Notes under the pieces: model-generated
Database searches by the model: none
What the model was told of the DNA's origin: nothing
What the model saw: only the letters and a program-made list of their open reading frames with translations
Translations under genes and position numbers: made by a program
Assembly (NCBI GenBank): GCA_041651995.1
Contig: JBAZID010000011.1
Location: forward strand, 23,898 to 87,897
DNA from: Sulfuricella sp.
GTDB lineage: Bacteria > Pseudomonadota > Gammaproteobacteria > Burkholderiales > Sulfuricellaceae
Length of the DNA stretch: 64,000 nucleotides
Direction: 5' to 3'
In this document: positions 23,288 through 32,049 of the stretch, piece after piece
How positions within the stretch are numbered: position 1 is the stretch's first letter
How the letters are laid out: each line of letters begins with the position of its first letter

Positions 23288-24596
23288 AAAACAGCTGCTT
23301 TCCATCTATTTTGGCGTTTCCCTGCTGGGGGCCAGTGCGCTTTCCCCCGCCGCGGACACCGTGTCCGCCAGGGTGACCACGCTCGACCGCATCGTGGCGG
23401 TAGTGAACAGTGATGTCGTTACCCAGCTTGAACTCAATGAGCGTTTGCGCATGGTGACCCAACAGTTGCAGAAACAGGGGACGCCCCTGCCGCCGCGGGA
23501 AGTGCTGGAAAAGCAACTGCTGGAACGCGTCATCATGGAACGCGTACAGTTGCAGTTCGCGCAGGAGACCGGGGTCAAGGTGGACGACGCGCAACTCGAA
23601 ACCGCCTTGCAGCGTATCGCGCAGGAGAATCGGCTCAGCCAGGAGCAGTTTCGCGCTGCCCTGGAAAAGGATGGCGTGGATTTCGGCAAATTCCGCGAGG
23701 AAATCCGCAAGGAAATCACCATGGCGCGCTTGCGGGAACGGGAGGTGGATAACCGCATCGCAGTAAGCGATGGGGAAGTGGAAAACTACCTGAGCTCGCG
23801 CAGCGAAGCATTGGGCGGAGGCAACGAGTTCAACCTGGCGCACATCCTGATCCGGGTGCCGGAACAGGCAAGCCCGGAACAGTTGCAGAAATACAAGGCA
23901 AAGGCGCAGCAGGCGCAGGATGAGCTGCGGGCAGGCAAGGATTTCAGGCAGGTTGCCGCCAGCTACTCCGATGCGGCCGATGCGATTCAGGGTGGCGTCC
24001 TCGGCTGGCGTCCTGCCGGCCAGTTGCCCGCCCTGTTCGTGGAGGCGCTGGAGGCGCTGAAAACCGGCGATAGCAGCCAGGTGCTGCGCAGCCCGAACGG
24101 TTTTCATATTCTGAAGCTACTCGACAAGCGCGGCAAGGATGCGCCTTTCGTGGTGCAGCAGACCCGCGCCCGCCATATTCTGATCAAGGTAAATGAAGTC
24201 ATGTCCGAGCTGGACGCCAAAAATCGCGCCCTGCAAATCAGGGAGCGCGTGGACAATGGAGCCGATTTTGCCGAACAGGCGCGGCTTCACTCCGAAGATG
24301 GATCGGCCAGTCGTGGCGGCGACTTGAACTGGTTATCTCCCGGCGATACGGTGCCGGAGTTCGAGAAGGCCATGAATGCCCTCAAGCTGGGTGCTTTGTC
24401 CGAGCCGGTGCGTTCTCCTTTCGGCTGGCATCTGATTCAGGTGCAGGAACGCCGCGACGAAGATGTCAGCAAGGAGCGCAAACGCCTGCAGGCTCGCCAG
24501 GAAATTCGCGCCCGCAAGGCCGATGAGGCCTATCAGGAATGGCTGCGCCAGTTGCGTGACCGGGCTTATGTCGAGTACCGGCTGGAAGAGAAATAA
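23274..24596 (+). CDS. surA: Periplasmic chaperone and peptidyl-prolyl isomerase SurA
   Basis: Escorts outer-membrane proteins such as LptD to the BAM complex. 440 residues: signal peptide, N-terminal chaperone domain (RIVAVVNSDVVTQLELNERL), two parvulin domains (about 185-290, FNLAHILIRVPEQ; and about 300-400, ARHILIKVNEV with SEDGSASRGGDLNWLSPG), and a C-terminal helix. The start overlaps the last 14 bases of lptD. The lptD-surA-pdxA-rsmA order is the classical one. Confidence 0.96.
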   Translation: MNSTRKQLLSIYFGVSLLGASALSPAADTVSARVTTLDRIVAVVNSDVVTQLELNERLRMVTQQLQKQGTPLPPREVLEKQLLERVIMERVQLQFAQETGVKVDDAQLETALQRIAQENRLSQEQFRAALEKDGVDFGKFREEIRKEITMARLREREVDNRIAVSDGEVENYLSSRSEALGGGNEFNLAHILIRVPEQASPEQLQKYKAKAQQAQDELRAGKDFRQVAASYSDAADAIQGGVLGWRPAGQLPALFVEALEALKTGDSSQVLRSPNGFHILKLLDKRGKDAPFVVQQTRARHILIKVNEVMSELDAKNRALQIRERVDNGADFAEQARLHSEDGSASRGGDLNWLSPGDTVPEFEKAMNALKLGALSEPVRSPFGWHLIQVQERRDEDVSKERKRLQARQEIRARKADEAYQEWLRQLRDRAYVEYRLEEK

Positions 24597-24619
24597 AGAC
24601 ATTCCGGGCAACCCGAACA

Positions 24620-25747
24620 TTGGCCACAAACCCACCGATTATTGCACTCACAGCAGGCGAACCCGCCGGGATTGGCCCGGATCTGTGCGTGCTGCTCGCC
24701 CAGCAGCATGTACCGATGCGGGTGATCGTGCTGGCGGACAAAGCCCTGCTGGCATCCCGTGCCAAGGCGCTCAAATTGCCACTGGCCATCATGGATTATG
24801 CGCCGTTCGCCGACCAGGCCGCTCCGTCCGGCGTACTCGAGGTGATGCATGTCCCCATGGCTGCGCCAGTCCAGCCCGGTAAACTTGATCCGGCCAACAG
24901 CGCCTATGTCCTGGAGACCCTGCGCCTGGCGGTGGAGGGATGCCTGAACGGCTCTTTCGATGCCATGGTGACCGCACCGGTGCATAAGGGCGTGATCAAC
25001 GATGCGGGCATCCCTTTTACCGGGCATACCGAGTTTCTGGCTGAAAAAACCGGCACGTCACGGGTGGTGATGATGCTGGCGGGCGGGACGCCTGCGAGCA
25101 GCGAGCAGGGCCCCGCGCAGCGGGATGTGAGCGTCCGCGAGTATGGCTCGGCACCGCCGGACGCAGGCGTTGCAGCCGCCTCCGGGGTCGCATCCCCACT
25201 TCGTGTGGCCCCTGCTCTGCCCTGCGGCGGTGCGATGCGCGTCGCCTTGGCGACAACGCACTTGCCGCTCCGGGCCGTTGCCGGCGCCATTACGCGGGAA
25301 AGCCTGGCCGAGGTCATTCGCATCCTGCATCACGATCTCATTACCCGCTTCGGCATTGCCCGCCCGCGCATCCTGGTGGCGGGCCTCAATCCGCATGCCG
25401 GAGAAGGCGGACATCTCGGGCGCGAGGAAATCGAGGTCATTTCTCCCGTGCTGGAAGCCTTGCGCGCAGAGGGGATGGACCTGCGCGGTCCATTGCCGGC
25501 AGATACCCTGTTTGCCCCCCGCATGCTGGCCGAATGCGACTGCGTGCTGGCGATGTACCATGACCAGGGCCTGCCGGTGCTCAAGCACGCCAGCTTTGGC
25601 GGCGGCGTGAATGTGACGCTGGGTCTGCCCATCATCCGCACTTCGGTGGATCATGGCACGGCGCTGGACCTGGCCGGCAGCGGCAAGGCCGATCTGGGCA
25701 GCCTGCTGGCGGCGCTGGATATGGCAAGTGCGATGGTGCGGCAATGA
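24620..25747 (+). CDS. pdxA: 4-hydroxythreonine-4-phosphate dehydrogenase PdxA with in-frame insertion
   Basis: Metal-dependent dehydrogenase of pyridoxal phosphate synthesis. 375 residues, about 45 more than E. coli PdxA. The family motifs are intact: LTAGEPAGIGPDL, VTAPVHKGVINDAGIPFTGHTE, ILVAGLNPHAGEGGHLG, CVLAMYHDQGLPVLK and RTSVDHGTALDLAG. The excess lies between VVMMLA and RVALATTHLPLR, where about 48 low-complexity residues (GTPASSEQGPAQRD...) replace a four-residue turn. The DNA there has imperfect inverted arms. The start is TTG (24620). It ends overlapping rsmA (ATGA). Activity is likely but unproven. Confidence 0.9.
   Translation: MATNPPIIALTAGEPAGIGPDLCVLLAQQHVPMRVIVLADKALLASRAKALKLPLAIMDYAPFADQAAPSGVLEVMHVPMAAPVQPGKLDPANSAYVLETLRLAVEGCLNGSFDAMVTAPVHKGVINDAGIPFTGHTEFLAEKTGTSRVVMMLAGGTPASSEQGPAQRDVSVREYGSAPPDAGVAAASGVASPLRVAPALPCGGAMRVALATTHLPLRAVAGAITRESLAEVIRILHHDLITRFGIARPRILVAGLNPHAGEGGHLGREEIEVISPVLEALRAEGMDLRGPLPADTLFAPRMLAECDCVLAMYHDQGLPVLKHASFGGGVNVTLGLPIIRTSVDHGTALDLAGSGKADLGSLLAALDMASAMVRQ
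25082..25231. repeat. Repeat-like insertion inside pdxA
   Basis: About 150 bases with no counterpart in standard pdxA. The arms at 25103-25127 (GAGCAGGGCCCCGCGCAGCG...) and 25191-25217 (CATCCCC...GTGGCCCCTGCTC) are imperfect reverse complements. The insertion keeps the frame and adds a linker rich in Ala, Gly, Pro and Ser. It has the look of a palindromic dispersed element, but I see no second copy in this window. Confidence 0.65.
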
Positions 25748-26517
25748 AGCATATCCCCAGAAAACGTTTTGGCCAGAATTTCCTGATCGACCGCCAGGTC
25801 ATTGCCGATATCGTCGCGCTCATCCGGCCCCAGCCTGATGACATGATGGTGGAAATCGGGCCCGGTCTGGGAGCGATCACGCAGCCGCTGCTCAAGACCT
25901 TGCGCCACTTGCACGTGGTGGAAATCGACCGTGACATCGTGGCGCGGCTGCATCGGGAATATGCGCCCGAACGTCTGACGGTGCATGCCTGCGATGCGCT
26001 CAAGTTCGACTTTGGCAGCCTGGGCGGCGGGCTGCGTGTGGCCGGCAACCTGCCCTACAACATTTCGACACCGCTCCTGTTCCATCTGGCTGACCATGTA
26101 TCCTTAATTCGCGACCTTCACTTCATGCTGCAGAAGGAAGTGGTCGAGCGCATGGTGGCGGAACCGTCCACGTCTGCCTATGGCCGTCTGTCGGTGATGC
26201 TGCAATATTATTTTGCCATGGAAAATTTGCTGCACGTGCCGCCGCAGGCCTTTTCACCCGCGCCCAAGGTGGATTCGGCGGTGGTACGCATGATTCCATG
26301 GAGCGAGCGGCCATTTCCGGTTTGCGATGCAAGCCTGCTGGGGCAGGTTGTCACTGCGGCATTCTCCATGCGGCGCAAGACGCTGAAAAATACGCTGCAC
26401 ACTTATTTGAAGCCAGCCGATTTCGAGCAGTTAGGCATTGCCCCGGGGTTGCGAGCCGAGAATCTGGGCGTGCAGGATTATGTGCGAATCGTGAATCACC
26501 TGGACCGGAAGGCATGA
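25744..26517 (+). CDS. rsmA: 16S rRNA dimethyladenosine transferase RsmA (KsgA)
   Basis: Dimethylates A1518 and A1519 of 16S rRNA late in small-subunit assembly. 257 residues. The opening KHIPRKRFGQNFLID, SAM-binding EIGPGLGAIT and catalytic NLPYNISTPLLF are intact. It overlaps the pdxA stop by four bases (ATGA), and its own stop overlaps the next start in the same way, so pdxA, rsmA and the GGDEF protein form one coupled run. Confidence 0.97.
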   Translation: MKHIPRKRFGQNFLIDRQVIADIVALIRPQPDDMMVEIGPGLGAITQPLLKTLRHLHVVEIDRDIVARLHREYAPERLTVHACDALKFDFGSLGGGLRVAGNLPYNISTPLLFHLADHVSLIRDLHFMLQKEVVERMVAEPSTSAYGRLSVMLQYYFAMENLLHVPPQAFSPAPKVDSAVVRMIPWSERPFPVCDASLLGQVVTAAFSMRRKTLKNTLHTYLKPADFEQLGIAPGLRAENLGVQDYVRIVNHLDRKA

Positions 26518-28379
26518 GCAGCGGGCCTTCCGGTCTGGATGCATTGGATTTCGAGGCCATGCCGGATGAGCTCGGATTGTACCGCTCTTACCTCGATGTC
26601 CTCGGGCGTGTCACCAATCTGCTGCTCGAAGATCCGGGGGAAGAAAGCTGGGAGGAAGTGCTGCGGCTATTGGCGGGCGCCGCGCGCATCAACCATTGCG
26701 CCCTGTATCTCAACCAGCCTGGCGAGGATGGCAGCCCGCGGGCGCAGCTGTGCTCCTTGTGGTCTGCCAGCCCGCTTGACAGCACCGGATTGCAGAGCCT
26801 GGACTATGAAAATTATGACCTGCTCAACGATACGCTGCATATCGGCATGGTGCTGGTCAAGAACATGTCTGAACTGCCCGCGCCCGAGTTCAACCTTTTC
26901 AAAAGGATGCGCATCGGCAGTGTGATGTGCATTCCCCTCCTGGTGGCTGGAGAAATGTCCGGATTTCTCGGTTTCTTCAGTCCGCGCGCGAAATGCGACT
27001 GGCTGCCGATGGAGATCGATGTCTTGTGCGTTGCGGCCAGCAACTTCTCCGCCATGCTGGCACGGCAGCGCATGGAACATAGCCTGCGAGCCAGCGAGTC
27101 GCGCTTGCGGGTGCTGGTGGGCGCCACCGAAGATATCGTGATCGAGTTCAATGCCGGAGGAGAGATTCACAATCTCTGGTCTGACCACAGCCTGTTGCCC
27201 TCTTCATGCCAGCCCGGTACCTCGCTGAGCTCGGCTTTGCCCGCCGGCATGGCGCGGACCCTGCTGGATGCCGCTCCGGATGTGCTGGGCAGCGGTAAAA
27301 GCGAAGTGGTGAGTTTTGCGCTCGAAGATGCGCTGGGCGACCAGTATTTTACCGGCAGGCTGCAAACCGTTCCTTCCGAGAGCGGCCAGGACATGCATCT
27401 GGTCGCGCTGATCCGCGACGTGACTGCTCAGACGCAGGCCGAGGCACGCCGCCAGACCATGCTGGATACGCTCGATCTGCTGGAAGAGGCGATTATTGAT
27501 ATGACGCCACAGGGCAAGCTGACCAATGTCAGTGCCGGCTGGGAGAAACTGCGTGGCGGAGAGAAGTCGGGGCGCGTGCCGCATGAACAGTCGCTGCTGC
27601 AGTTTGTGCATCCCGACGACCAGGGGGAAGTTACCGCCACGCTGGGCAAGCTGGAAGGCGCGCCGCAAGGGCCGGGAAAAACCCTGCGATTCCGCCTGGG
27701 CAGAAAGAGCGGGGAATATTTGTGGGTCGAAGCGCGCCTGCTCGCGCACCGTTCGCCACAGGGACAGGTCACCTGCATGCGCGGCATCCTGCGCGATGTC
27801 ACGGCATCCTATCTGGAGCAGAAGCGGATTACCCGGCTGGCTCTGCATGATCCCCTGACCAGCCTGCCAAACCGTGTGTTGCTGCATGACCACTTGCAGC
27901 AGGCGATTGTCCGTGCCCAGCGCAACGGTTCAAAAGTTGCCCTGGGCTTTATCGATCTGGATCATTTCAAGCAGATCAACGATACGCTCGGGCATCAGGC
28001 CGGGGATGCCGTATTGCTGACCATGAGCCAAAGATTGCAGGGCGCCATGCGGGAAATGGACACGCTTTGCCGCTGGGGAGGGGACGAGTTTGTGGCGCTA
28101 CTGCCGGATACCGCACAGGAAGCGGATGTGCGGCACATCGCCAAGCGCTTGATGGAGGCGGGGCGGCAGGCGATAGCGGTGGAGGGGCAGGAAGTCATGC
28201 CGACGCTGAGTGCCGGTTTCGCCGTATTCCCTGATGATGCCAGCAGCGCCGAGTCGCTGATGGCCGTCGCCGATCACACCATGTTTCAGGCCAAGCGCAA
28301 TGGCCGCAACAACGTCTGCTTCTTCAGCGACCTGCCGCCCGGGCTAGCGCAATTTGAATTGCTTGATCACCTGATCTAG
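26514..28379 (+). CDS. Diguanylate cyclase with GAF and PAS sensor domains
   Basis: 621 residues from the ATG at 26514, chosen because it overlaps the rsmA stop (ATGA); the frame is open further up but only inside rsmA. A GAF domain (about 40-185) is followed by two PAS-like domains (about 190-310 and 320-440, the second ending in a PAC segment VTCMRGILRDVTASY) and a C-terminal GGDEF domain. The active site GGDEF is exact at 522-526 and the inhibitory RxxD site (REMD) lies five residues before it, so it should make cyclic di-GMP with product inhibition. No membrane segment is seen, so it is cytosolic. Its end overlaps the chemoreceptor gene. Confidence 0.92.
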   Translation: MSSGPSGLDALDFEAMPDELGLYRSYLDVLGRVTNLLLEDPGEESWEEVLRLLAGAARINHCALYLNQPGEDGSPRAQLCSLWSASPLDSTGLQSLDYENYDLLNDTLHIGMVLVKNMSELPAPEFNLFKRMRIGSVMCIPLLVAGEMSGFLGFFSPRAKCDWLPMEIDVLCVAASNFSAMLARQRMEHSLRASESRLRVLVGATEDIVIEFNAGGEIHNLWSDHSLLPSSCQPGTSLSSALPAGMARTLLDAAPDVLGSGKSEVVSFALEDALGDQYFTGRLQTVPSESGQDMHLVALIRDVTAQTQAEARRQTMLDTLDLLEEAIIDMTPQGKLTNVSAGWEKLRGGEKSGRVPHEQSLLQFVHPDDQGEVTATLGKLEGAPQGPGKTLRFRLGRKSGEYLWVEARLLAHRSPQGQVTCMRGILRDVTASYLEQKRITRLALHDPLTSLPNRVLLHDHLQQAIVRAQRNGSKVALGFIDLDHFKQINDTLGHQAGDAVLLTMSQRLQGAMREMDTLCRWGGDEFVALLPDTAQEADVRHIAKRLMEAGRQAIAVEGQEVMPTLSAGFAVFPDDASSAESLMAVADHTMFQAKRNGRNNVCFFSDLPPGLAQFELLDHLI

Positions 28380-29525
28380 CTCCGCCGAGAGGTTGGCCAG
28401 TTCTCTCGTGGCCTGCTCGCCGCTCATGGTGTCGACGGAAGCGTCCTGCACCATCTGGCTGATCTCATCGACATGGCCGCGAACTTCGGACACCATCTGA
28501 TTCTGCGATGCTGCTCCGGTGGCGATACGTTCGATCATTTCCGAAACCCGTTCCACGCTGAGAACGATTTCCTGTAATGCCCGGCCCGCTTCGGTCGCCT
28601 TTTCCACGCCGCCCCGCACTTGTTCGGTGCCGCTTTGCATGGTGGAAATGGCATTCTGGGTTTCCTGCTGCACGCTCTGGATCATGCCGCTGATTTCCTG
28701 GGTGGCCTGGGCCGTTTTTTCCGCCAGCTTGCGCACTTCATCGGCCACTACCGCGAAACCGCGGCCCTGCTCGCCAGCGCGTGCTGCTTCGATGGCGGCA
28801 TTCAGGGCGAGGAGATTGGTTTGCTCGGCGATGCCATTGATCACCGCTACAATGGCGCCGATTTCATCGGACTTGCGGCCCAGGCTATCCACGGCTGAAG
28901 AACCGAGGGTGACTGATTCGTTGATCCGGCGCATGCCCTGAATGGTTTCCTGCACGATATTGCCGCCTGATTGGGCCAGATTGGAAGCTGTGCGCGCTGC
29001 CTCGGAAACCTGGCTGGCGCTACCGGAAATTTGCGCCACGGTTTCCGACAGGGTTTCAGTGCTGGAGTTGATGCTGGCAACGGTCTGCTGTTGGGCGTCG
29101 AAGCGCTGGCGCACCCCTGCCATGAGTCCCTGAATGGTGTTGGCATCACGGTTGACGTGGCCGCTCATGGTCGCCACTTCGCCAATCAGCTCGCGCAGGT
29201 TCTCTGCCATCTTGTTGAAGCCATGGATGATTTCACCGATCATGTCGTGGCTTTCCATGCCGCAGGTATGGCTGATGTCCTTGTTGCTGATGGCCGTGGC
29301 CACTTGCGAGATGCGCCGCAGCTTGGACAGCAGCACCCAGTTCACCAGCCAGTAATTGGCCAGCCCGACAATGGCTCCCGCGGCCAGTGCGCTGACCACG
29401 AACCACACCAGCATGCCGGGTTTCCACTCCACGAACAGGTTGGCAAACACCGGAAACACCCCGCCCATCACCAGGCCAAGTGCCAGGAATGACAGCATCA
29501 GATTGCGCAGAACGCTAGGTTTCAT
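28344..29525 (-). CDS. Methyl-accepting chemotaxis protein with minimal sensor part
   Basis: 393 residues. Two hydrophobic segments close together (about 9-30 and 38-65) leave almost no periplasmic domain. A HAMP-like region (WVLLSKLRRISQVATAISN) leads into the signalling domain with the CheA/CheW-contact hairpin IEAARAGEQGRGFAVVADEV. Such receptors usually sense redox, membrane state or another protein rather than a periplasmic ligand. Its 3' end overlaps that of the GGDEF gene by 36 bases on the opposite strand. Confidence 0.9.
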   Translation of the reverse strand: MKPSVLRNLMLSFLALGLVMGGVFPVFANLFVEWKPGMLVWFVVSALAAGAIVGLANYWLVNWVLLSKLRRISQVATAISNKDISHTCGMESHDMIGEIIHGFNKMAENLRELIGEVATMSGHVNRDANTIQGLMAGVRQRFDAQQQTVASINSSTETLSETVAQISGSASQVSEAARTASNLAQSGGNIVQETIQGMRRINESVTLGSSAVDSLGRKSDEIGAIVAVINGIAEQTNLLALNAAIEAARAGEQGRGFAVVADEVRKLAEKTAQATQEISGMIQSVQQETQNAISTMQSGTEQVRGGVEKATEAGRALQEIVLSVERVSEMIERIATGAASQNQMVSEVRGHVDEISQMVQDASVDTMSGEQATRELANLSAELDQVIKQFKLR

Positions 29526-29548
29526 TTTGATTCTCCCCCCAACTGTTG

Positions 29549-29944
29549 TTACTTGTGTGCACTGCTTTTTTGTATGAATTCGATCGGGTACCCGTCCGGG
29601 TCCTCGATGAAGGCGATGATGGTGGTGCCCGCGTTCATCGGCCCGGCTTCGCGCACCACCCGGACGCCATGCCCGCGTGCTTCCTCGCAGGCCCGGGTGG
29701 CGTCTTCCACCTCGATCGCCAGGTGGCCGAAAGCGTTACCTTGATCATAAGCGCTTGTGTCCCAGTTATGGGTAAGTTCGATCACGCTGTTTTCGGCTTC
29801 ATCGCCATAGCCCACGAAGGCCAGGGTGAAGCGCCCCGCTGGATAGTCTTTTCGCCGCAACAGGCGCATGCCGAGGACTTCGGTATAGAAGGCAATGGAT
29901 TTGTCGAGATCGGCGACGCGGATCATGGTGTGCAGGAGACGCAT
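29549..29944 (-). CDS. gloA: Lactoylglutathione lyase (glyoxalase I)
   Basis: Metalloenzyme that converts the methylglyoxal-glutathione adduct to lactoylglutathione. 131 residues with the two glyoxalase folds: LLHTMIRVADLDKSIAFYTEVLGM at the start, with the first metal histidine; AFGHLAIEVED with the second histidine; and AFIEDPDGYPIEFIQ with the glutamate. The length fits the nickel-type bacterial enzyme. It lies downstream of the YgjP-like gene on the same strand. Confidence 0.96.
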   Translation of the reverse strand: MRLLHTMIRVADLDKSIAFYTEVLGMRLLRRKDYPAGRFTLAFVGYGDEAENSVIELTHNWDTSAYDQGNAFGHLAIEVEDATRACEEARGHGVRVVREAGPMNAGTTIIAFIEDPDGYPIEFIQKSSAHK

Positions 29945-30066
29945 GTGAGGGGTTCTCGCTCAGGTGATGTAACGGTGATGTGCGCTGCGATTTTTTTCAT
30001 CATAGCGCGCTTGGCGGGCAGAAAAAACCCCGTCGTAAACAGGTGTAAAGGTGATGGGGGTGAGGT

Positions 30067-30822
30067 TCAGAACTGGTGGTAGTCCGAGCCATGAATTTTC
30101 AGGAGCCCGCGCAGTTCGCTGAAATCCGGGCACGCCTGTTCCACGGTCCGCCAGAAGGCGGGCGAATGATTCATTTCGATGCGGTGGGCCAGTTCGTGGA
30201 CCACGACATAATCGATGACCGGCGGCGGTGCCTTGATCAGGCGCCAGTTGAGGCGGATGGCGCCTGTGCTGGTACAGCTTCCCCAGCGGGTACGGGCGTT
30301 GCTGAGGCTTAGCCTCGACACCTCGACATCAAGCTGGCGGGCATAAGCGCTAACCCGGTGCTGAAAAAATGCCAGGGCTTCGCGCCGGTACCATTGCAGA
30401 ACCCTGCTTGCCAGCGCATCGGGGCCGCACTTTTCCGGCATGAATACGCGCAGCACGCCTTCGGCGAGCAGCAATTTGCTCCTGGCGCCGCCATGTTCGA
30501 CTGACAACTCGATCGGACTGCCGAGGAAAGGCAGAATCTGGCCCGTCTGCCAGACGATGGGCGGGGTGGCGCGGATGCGCATTGCATCGAGCCTGGCGAG
30601 AATCCAGGCGGATCTCTGCGCCAGAATTTTTTCCATTTCATGCTGTGGCAGGCGTGCGGGGACGCTGACGATCAATCCGCTGGGGTCGATTCTGAGACCG
30701 ATGCTGCGCCGCCGCGAACTGCGCAGCAGCAGGTAGGATATTTCCTCGTTACCGAGAATGAGGCGGTGGCGCAAGCGGTCCACGTTCAAAGTCGCGCGCG
30801 ATGTGCTGCATTTCCTGTTCAA
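30067..30822 (-). CDS. YgjP-like zinc metallopeptidase (DUF45/M48-related)
   Basis: A 251-residue protein. Residues 28-70 (RSSRRRSIGLRIDPSGLIVSVP) and the zinc motif VVHELAHRIEMNHSPAFW identify the YgjP/SprT-like family; substrate unknown. The start is uncertain: 30822 is a TTG inside plsC, while other candidates at 30789 (TTG) and 30783 (GTG) also overlap the plsC end at 30749. The AGGTGG upstream of 30822 gives it slight preference. The order gmhB-plsC-ygjP-gloA appears as one operon. Confidence 0.88.
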   Translation of the reverse strand: MNRKCSTSRATLNVDRLRHRLILGNEEISYLLLRSSRRRSIGLRIDPSGLIVSVPARLPQHEMEKILAQRSAWILARLDAMRIRATPPIVWQTGQILPFLGSPIELSVEHGGARSKLLLAEGVLRVFMPEKCGPDALASRVLQWYRREALAFFQHRVSAYARQLDVEVSRLSLSNARTRWGSCTSTGAIRLNWRLIKAPPPVIDYVVVHELAHRIEMNHSPAFWRTVEQACPDFSELRGLLKIHGSDYHQF

Positions 30823-31501
30823 TCCATGTTTCCACCTGGCTGTTCAGCGCGCCGGCTTTCATCCCGCCTGCCTGAATGGGTTTGCCAATGCTCAGTGTGA
30901 TGGTGCCAGGGTGTTTCAGGAAAGCATTCTTGCCCCAGAACTCGCCGGCATTGTGCGCTATCGGCAGGACCGTTGCGTCGCTGTGCGTGGCGAGAAAGGC
31001 GCCGCCAATATTGTATTTACCGCTGACGCCCGGCCTGACCCGCGTGCCTTCAGGAAAAACCACCACCCAGAAGCCTTTTGCCAGCCGTGCCTTGCCCTGC
31101 TCGGTGATCTGCCTGAGCGCTTCTTTTCCGGCGCTGCGATCTATGGCGATCGGGCTGGTCATGGCCAGGCCCCAGCCGAAAAACGGAATTCTGAGCAATT
31201 CCCTTTTCATCACCCATACCACCGGCGGGAAGACACACTGGAATGCCATGGTTTCCCATGCCGACTGATGCTTGGCGAGAATGATGCAGGGATGACCGGG
31301 TATGTTTTCCGTTCCAATAACCCGATAAGACAGGCCGCAGGTGAGTTTCATCCACCACAGCATGATTCGCGACCATAGTGCTATGAAGCGCGAGCGGGTG
31401 AGGGGGGGCAAAGGGAAGGCCAGCAGGGCGAGGACGGAAAAAAGCGGGGTGGTGACCAGTAGCCCCAGCGCATAAAGGGAGGAGCGCAGCCAGGTCATCA
31501 T
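30749..31501 (-). CDS. plsC: 1-acyl-sn-glycerol-3-phosphate acyltransferase PlsC
   Basis: Inner-membrane acyltransferase that makes phosphatidic acid. 250 residues with an N-terminal membrane anchor. The catalytic box reads KHQSAWET, HxxxxE in place of the usual HxxxxD. The other boxes are FFGWGLAMTSPIAIDR and VVFPEGTRVRPG, as expected. The acidic swap appears conservative. The gene overlaps gmhB upstream (ATGA) and the YgjP-like gene downstream. Confidence 0.9.
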   Translation of the reverse strand: MMTWLRSSLYALGLLVTTPLFSVLALLAFPLPPLTRSRFIALWSRIMLWWMKLTCGLSYRVIGTENIPGHPCIILAKHQSAWETMAFQCVFPPVVWVMKRELLRIPFFGWGLAMTSPIAIDRSAGKEALRQITEQGKARLAKGFWVVVFPEGTRVRPGVSGKYNIGGAFLATHSDATVLPIAHNAGEFWGKNAFLKHPGTITLSIGKPIQAGGMKAGALNSQVETWIEQEMQHIARDFERGPLAPPPHSR

Positions 31502-32040
31502 GCGTTGCGCGAGATCAGGTACTGCACTGCTTCAGCCAGGTCGGCGAACACCGGCGTGCCTTCCGGCAGGCCGCCCGCGGACAGGGTCTTTTCACCTTTT
31601 CCGGTGCGCACCAGGATGGGTTGCGCACCCATGGCTGCCGCTGCCTGCAGGTCGCGCAGCGAATCGCCGATGGCGGGCACGCCAGCCAGTTCAATATTGA
31701 AGCGTTTGCTGATTTCCTCGAACATGCCCGGCTTGGGTTTGCGGCAATCGCATTTCGAGTCCGCCGTGTGCGGGCAAAAGAATAGTGCATCGATGCGTCC
31801 ACCCGCCTGGGCCAGGGCCTTGTGCATCTTGTCGTGAATGGTGTTGAGCGTGGTCATGTCGAACAGGCCGCGGCCGATGCCCGACTGGTTGGTGGCCAGC
31901 ACCACGCGGTAGCCCGCCTGATTGAGGCGGGCAATGGCTTCCAGGCTGCCGGGAATGGGCTTCCATTCATCCGGGCTCTTGATGAACTGGTCGGAGTCGA
32001 AATTGACCACGCCATCGCGGTCGAGAATGATGAGTTTCAT
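31498..32040 (-). CDS. gmhB: D-glycero-D-manno-heptose 1,7-bisphosphate 7-phosphatase GmhB
   Basis: HAD-family phosphatase of ADP-heptose synthesis for the lipopolysaccharide inner core. 180 residues from the ATG at 32040. The nucleophile motif LDRDGVVNFDS, ATNQSGIGRGLF, and the zinc ligands CPHTADSKCDCRKP are intact, with the late GDSLRDLQAA. The frame is open 18 codons further upstream, but those codons are read from the heptamer repeat and were excluded. No Shine-Dalgarno sequence precedes the ATG. Confidence 0.94.
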   Translation of the reverse strand: MKLIILDRDGVVNFDSDQFIKSPDEWKPIPGSLEAIARLNQAGYRVVLATNQSGIGRGLFDMTTLNTIHDKMHKALAQAGGRIDALFFCPHTADSKCDCRKPKPGMFEEISKRFNIELAGVPAIGDSLRDLQAAAAMGAQPILVRTGKGEKTLSAGGLPEGTPVFADLAEAVQYLISRNA

Positions 32041-32049
32041 GATTTTTCG

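Noticed and set aside
26298..26513. N-terminal extension of the GGDEF protein by 72 codons.
   Set aside because: It lies wholly inside rsmA in another frame; the ATG at 26514 with an ATGA overlap gives the expected GAF start.
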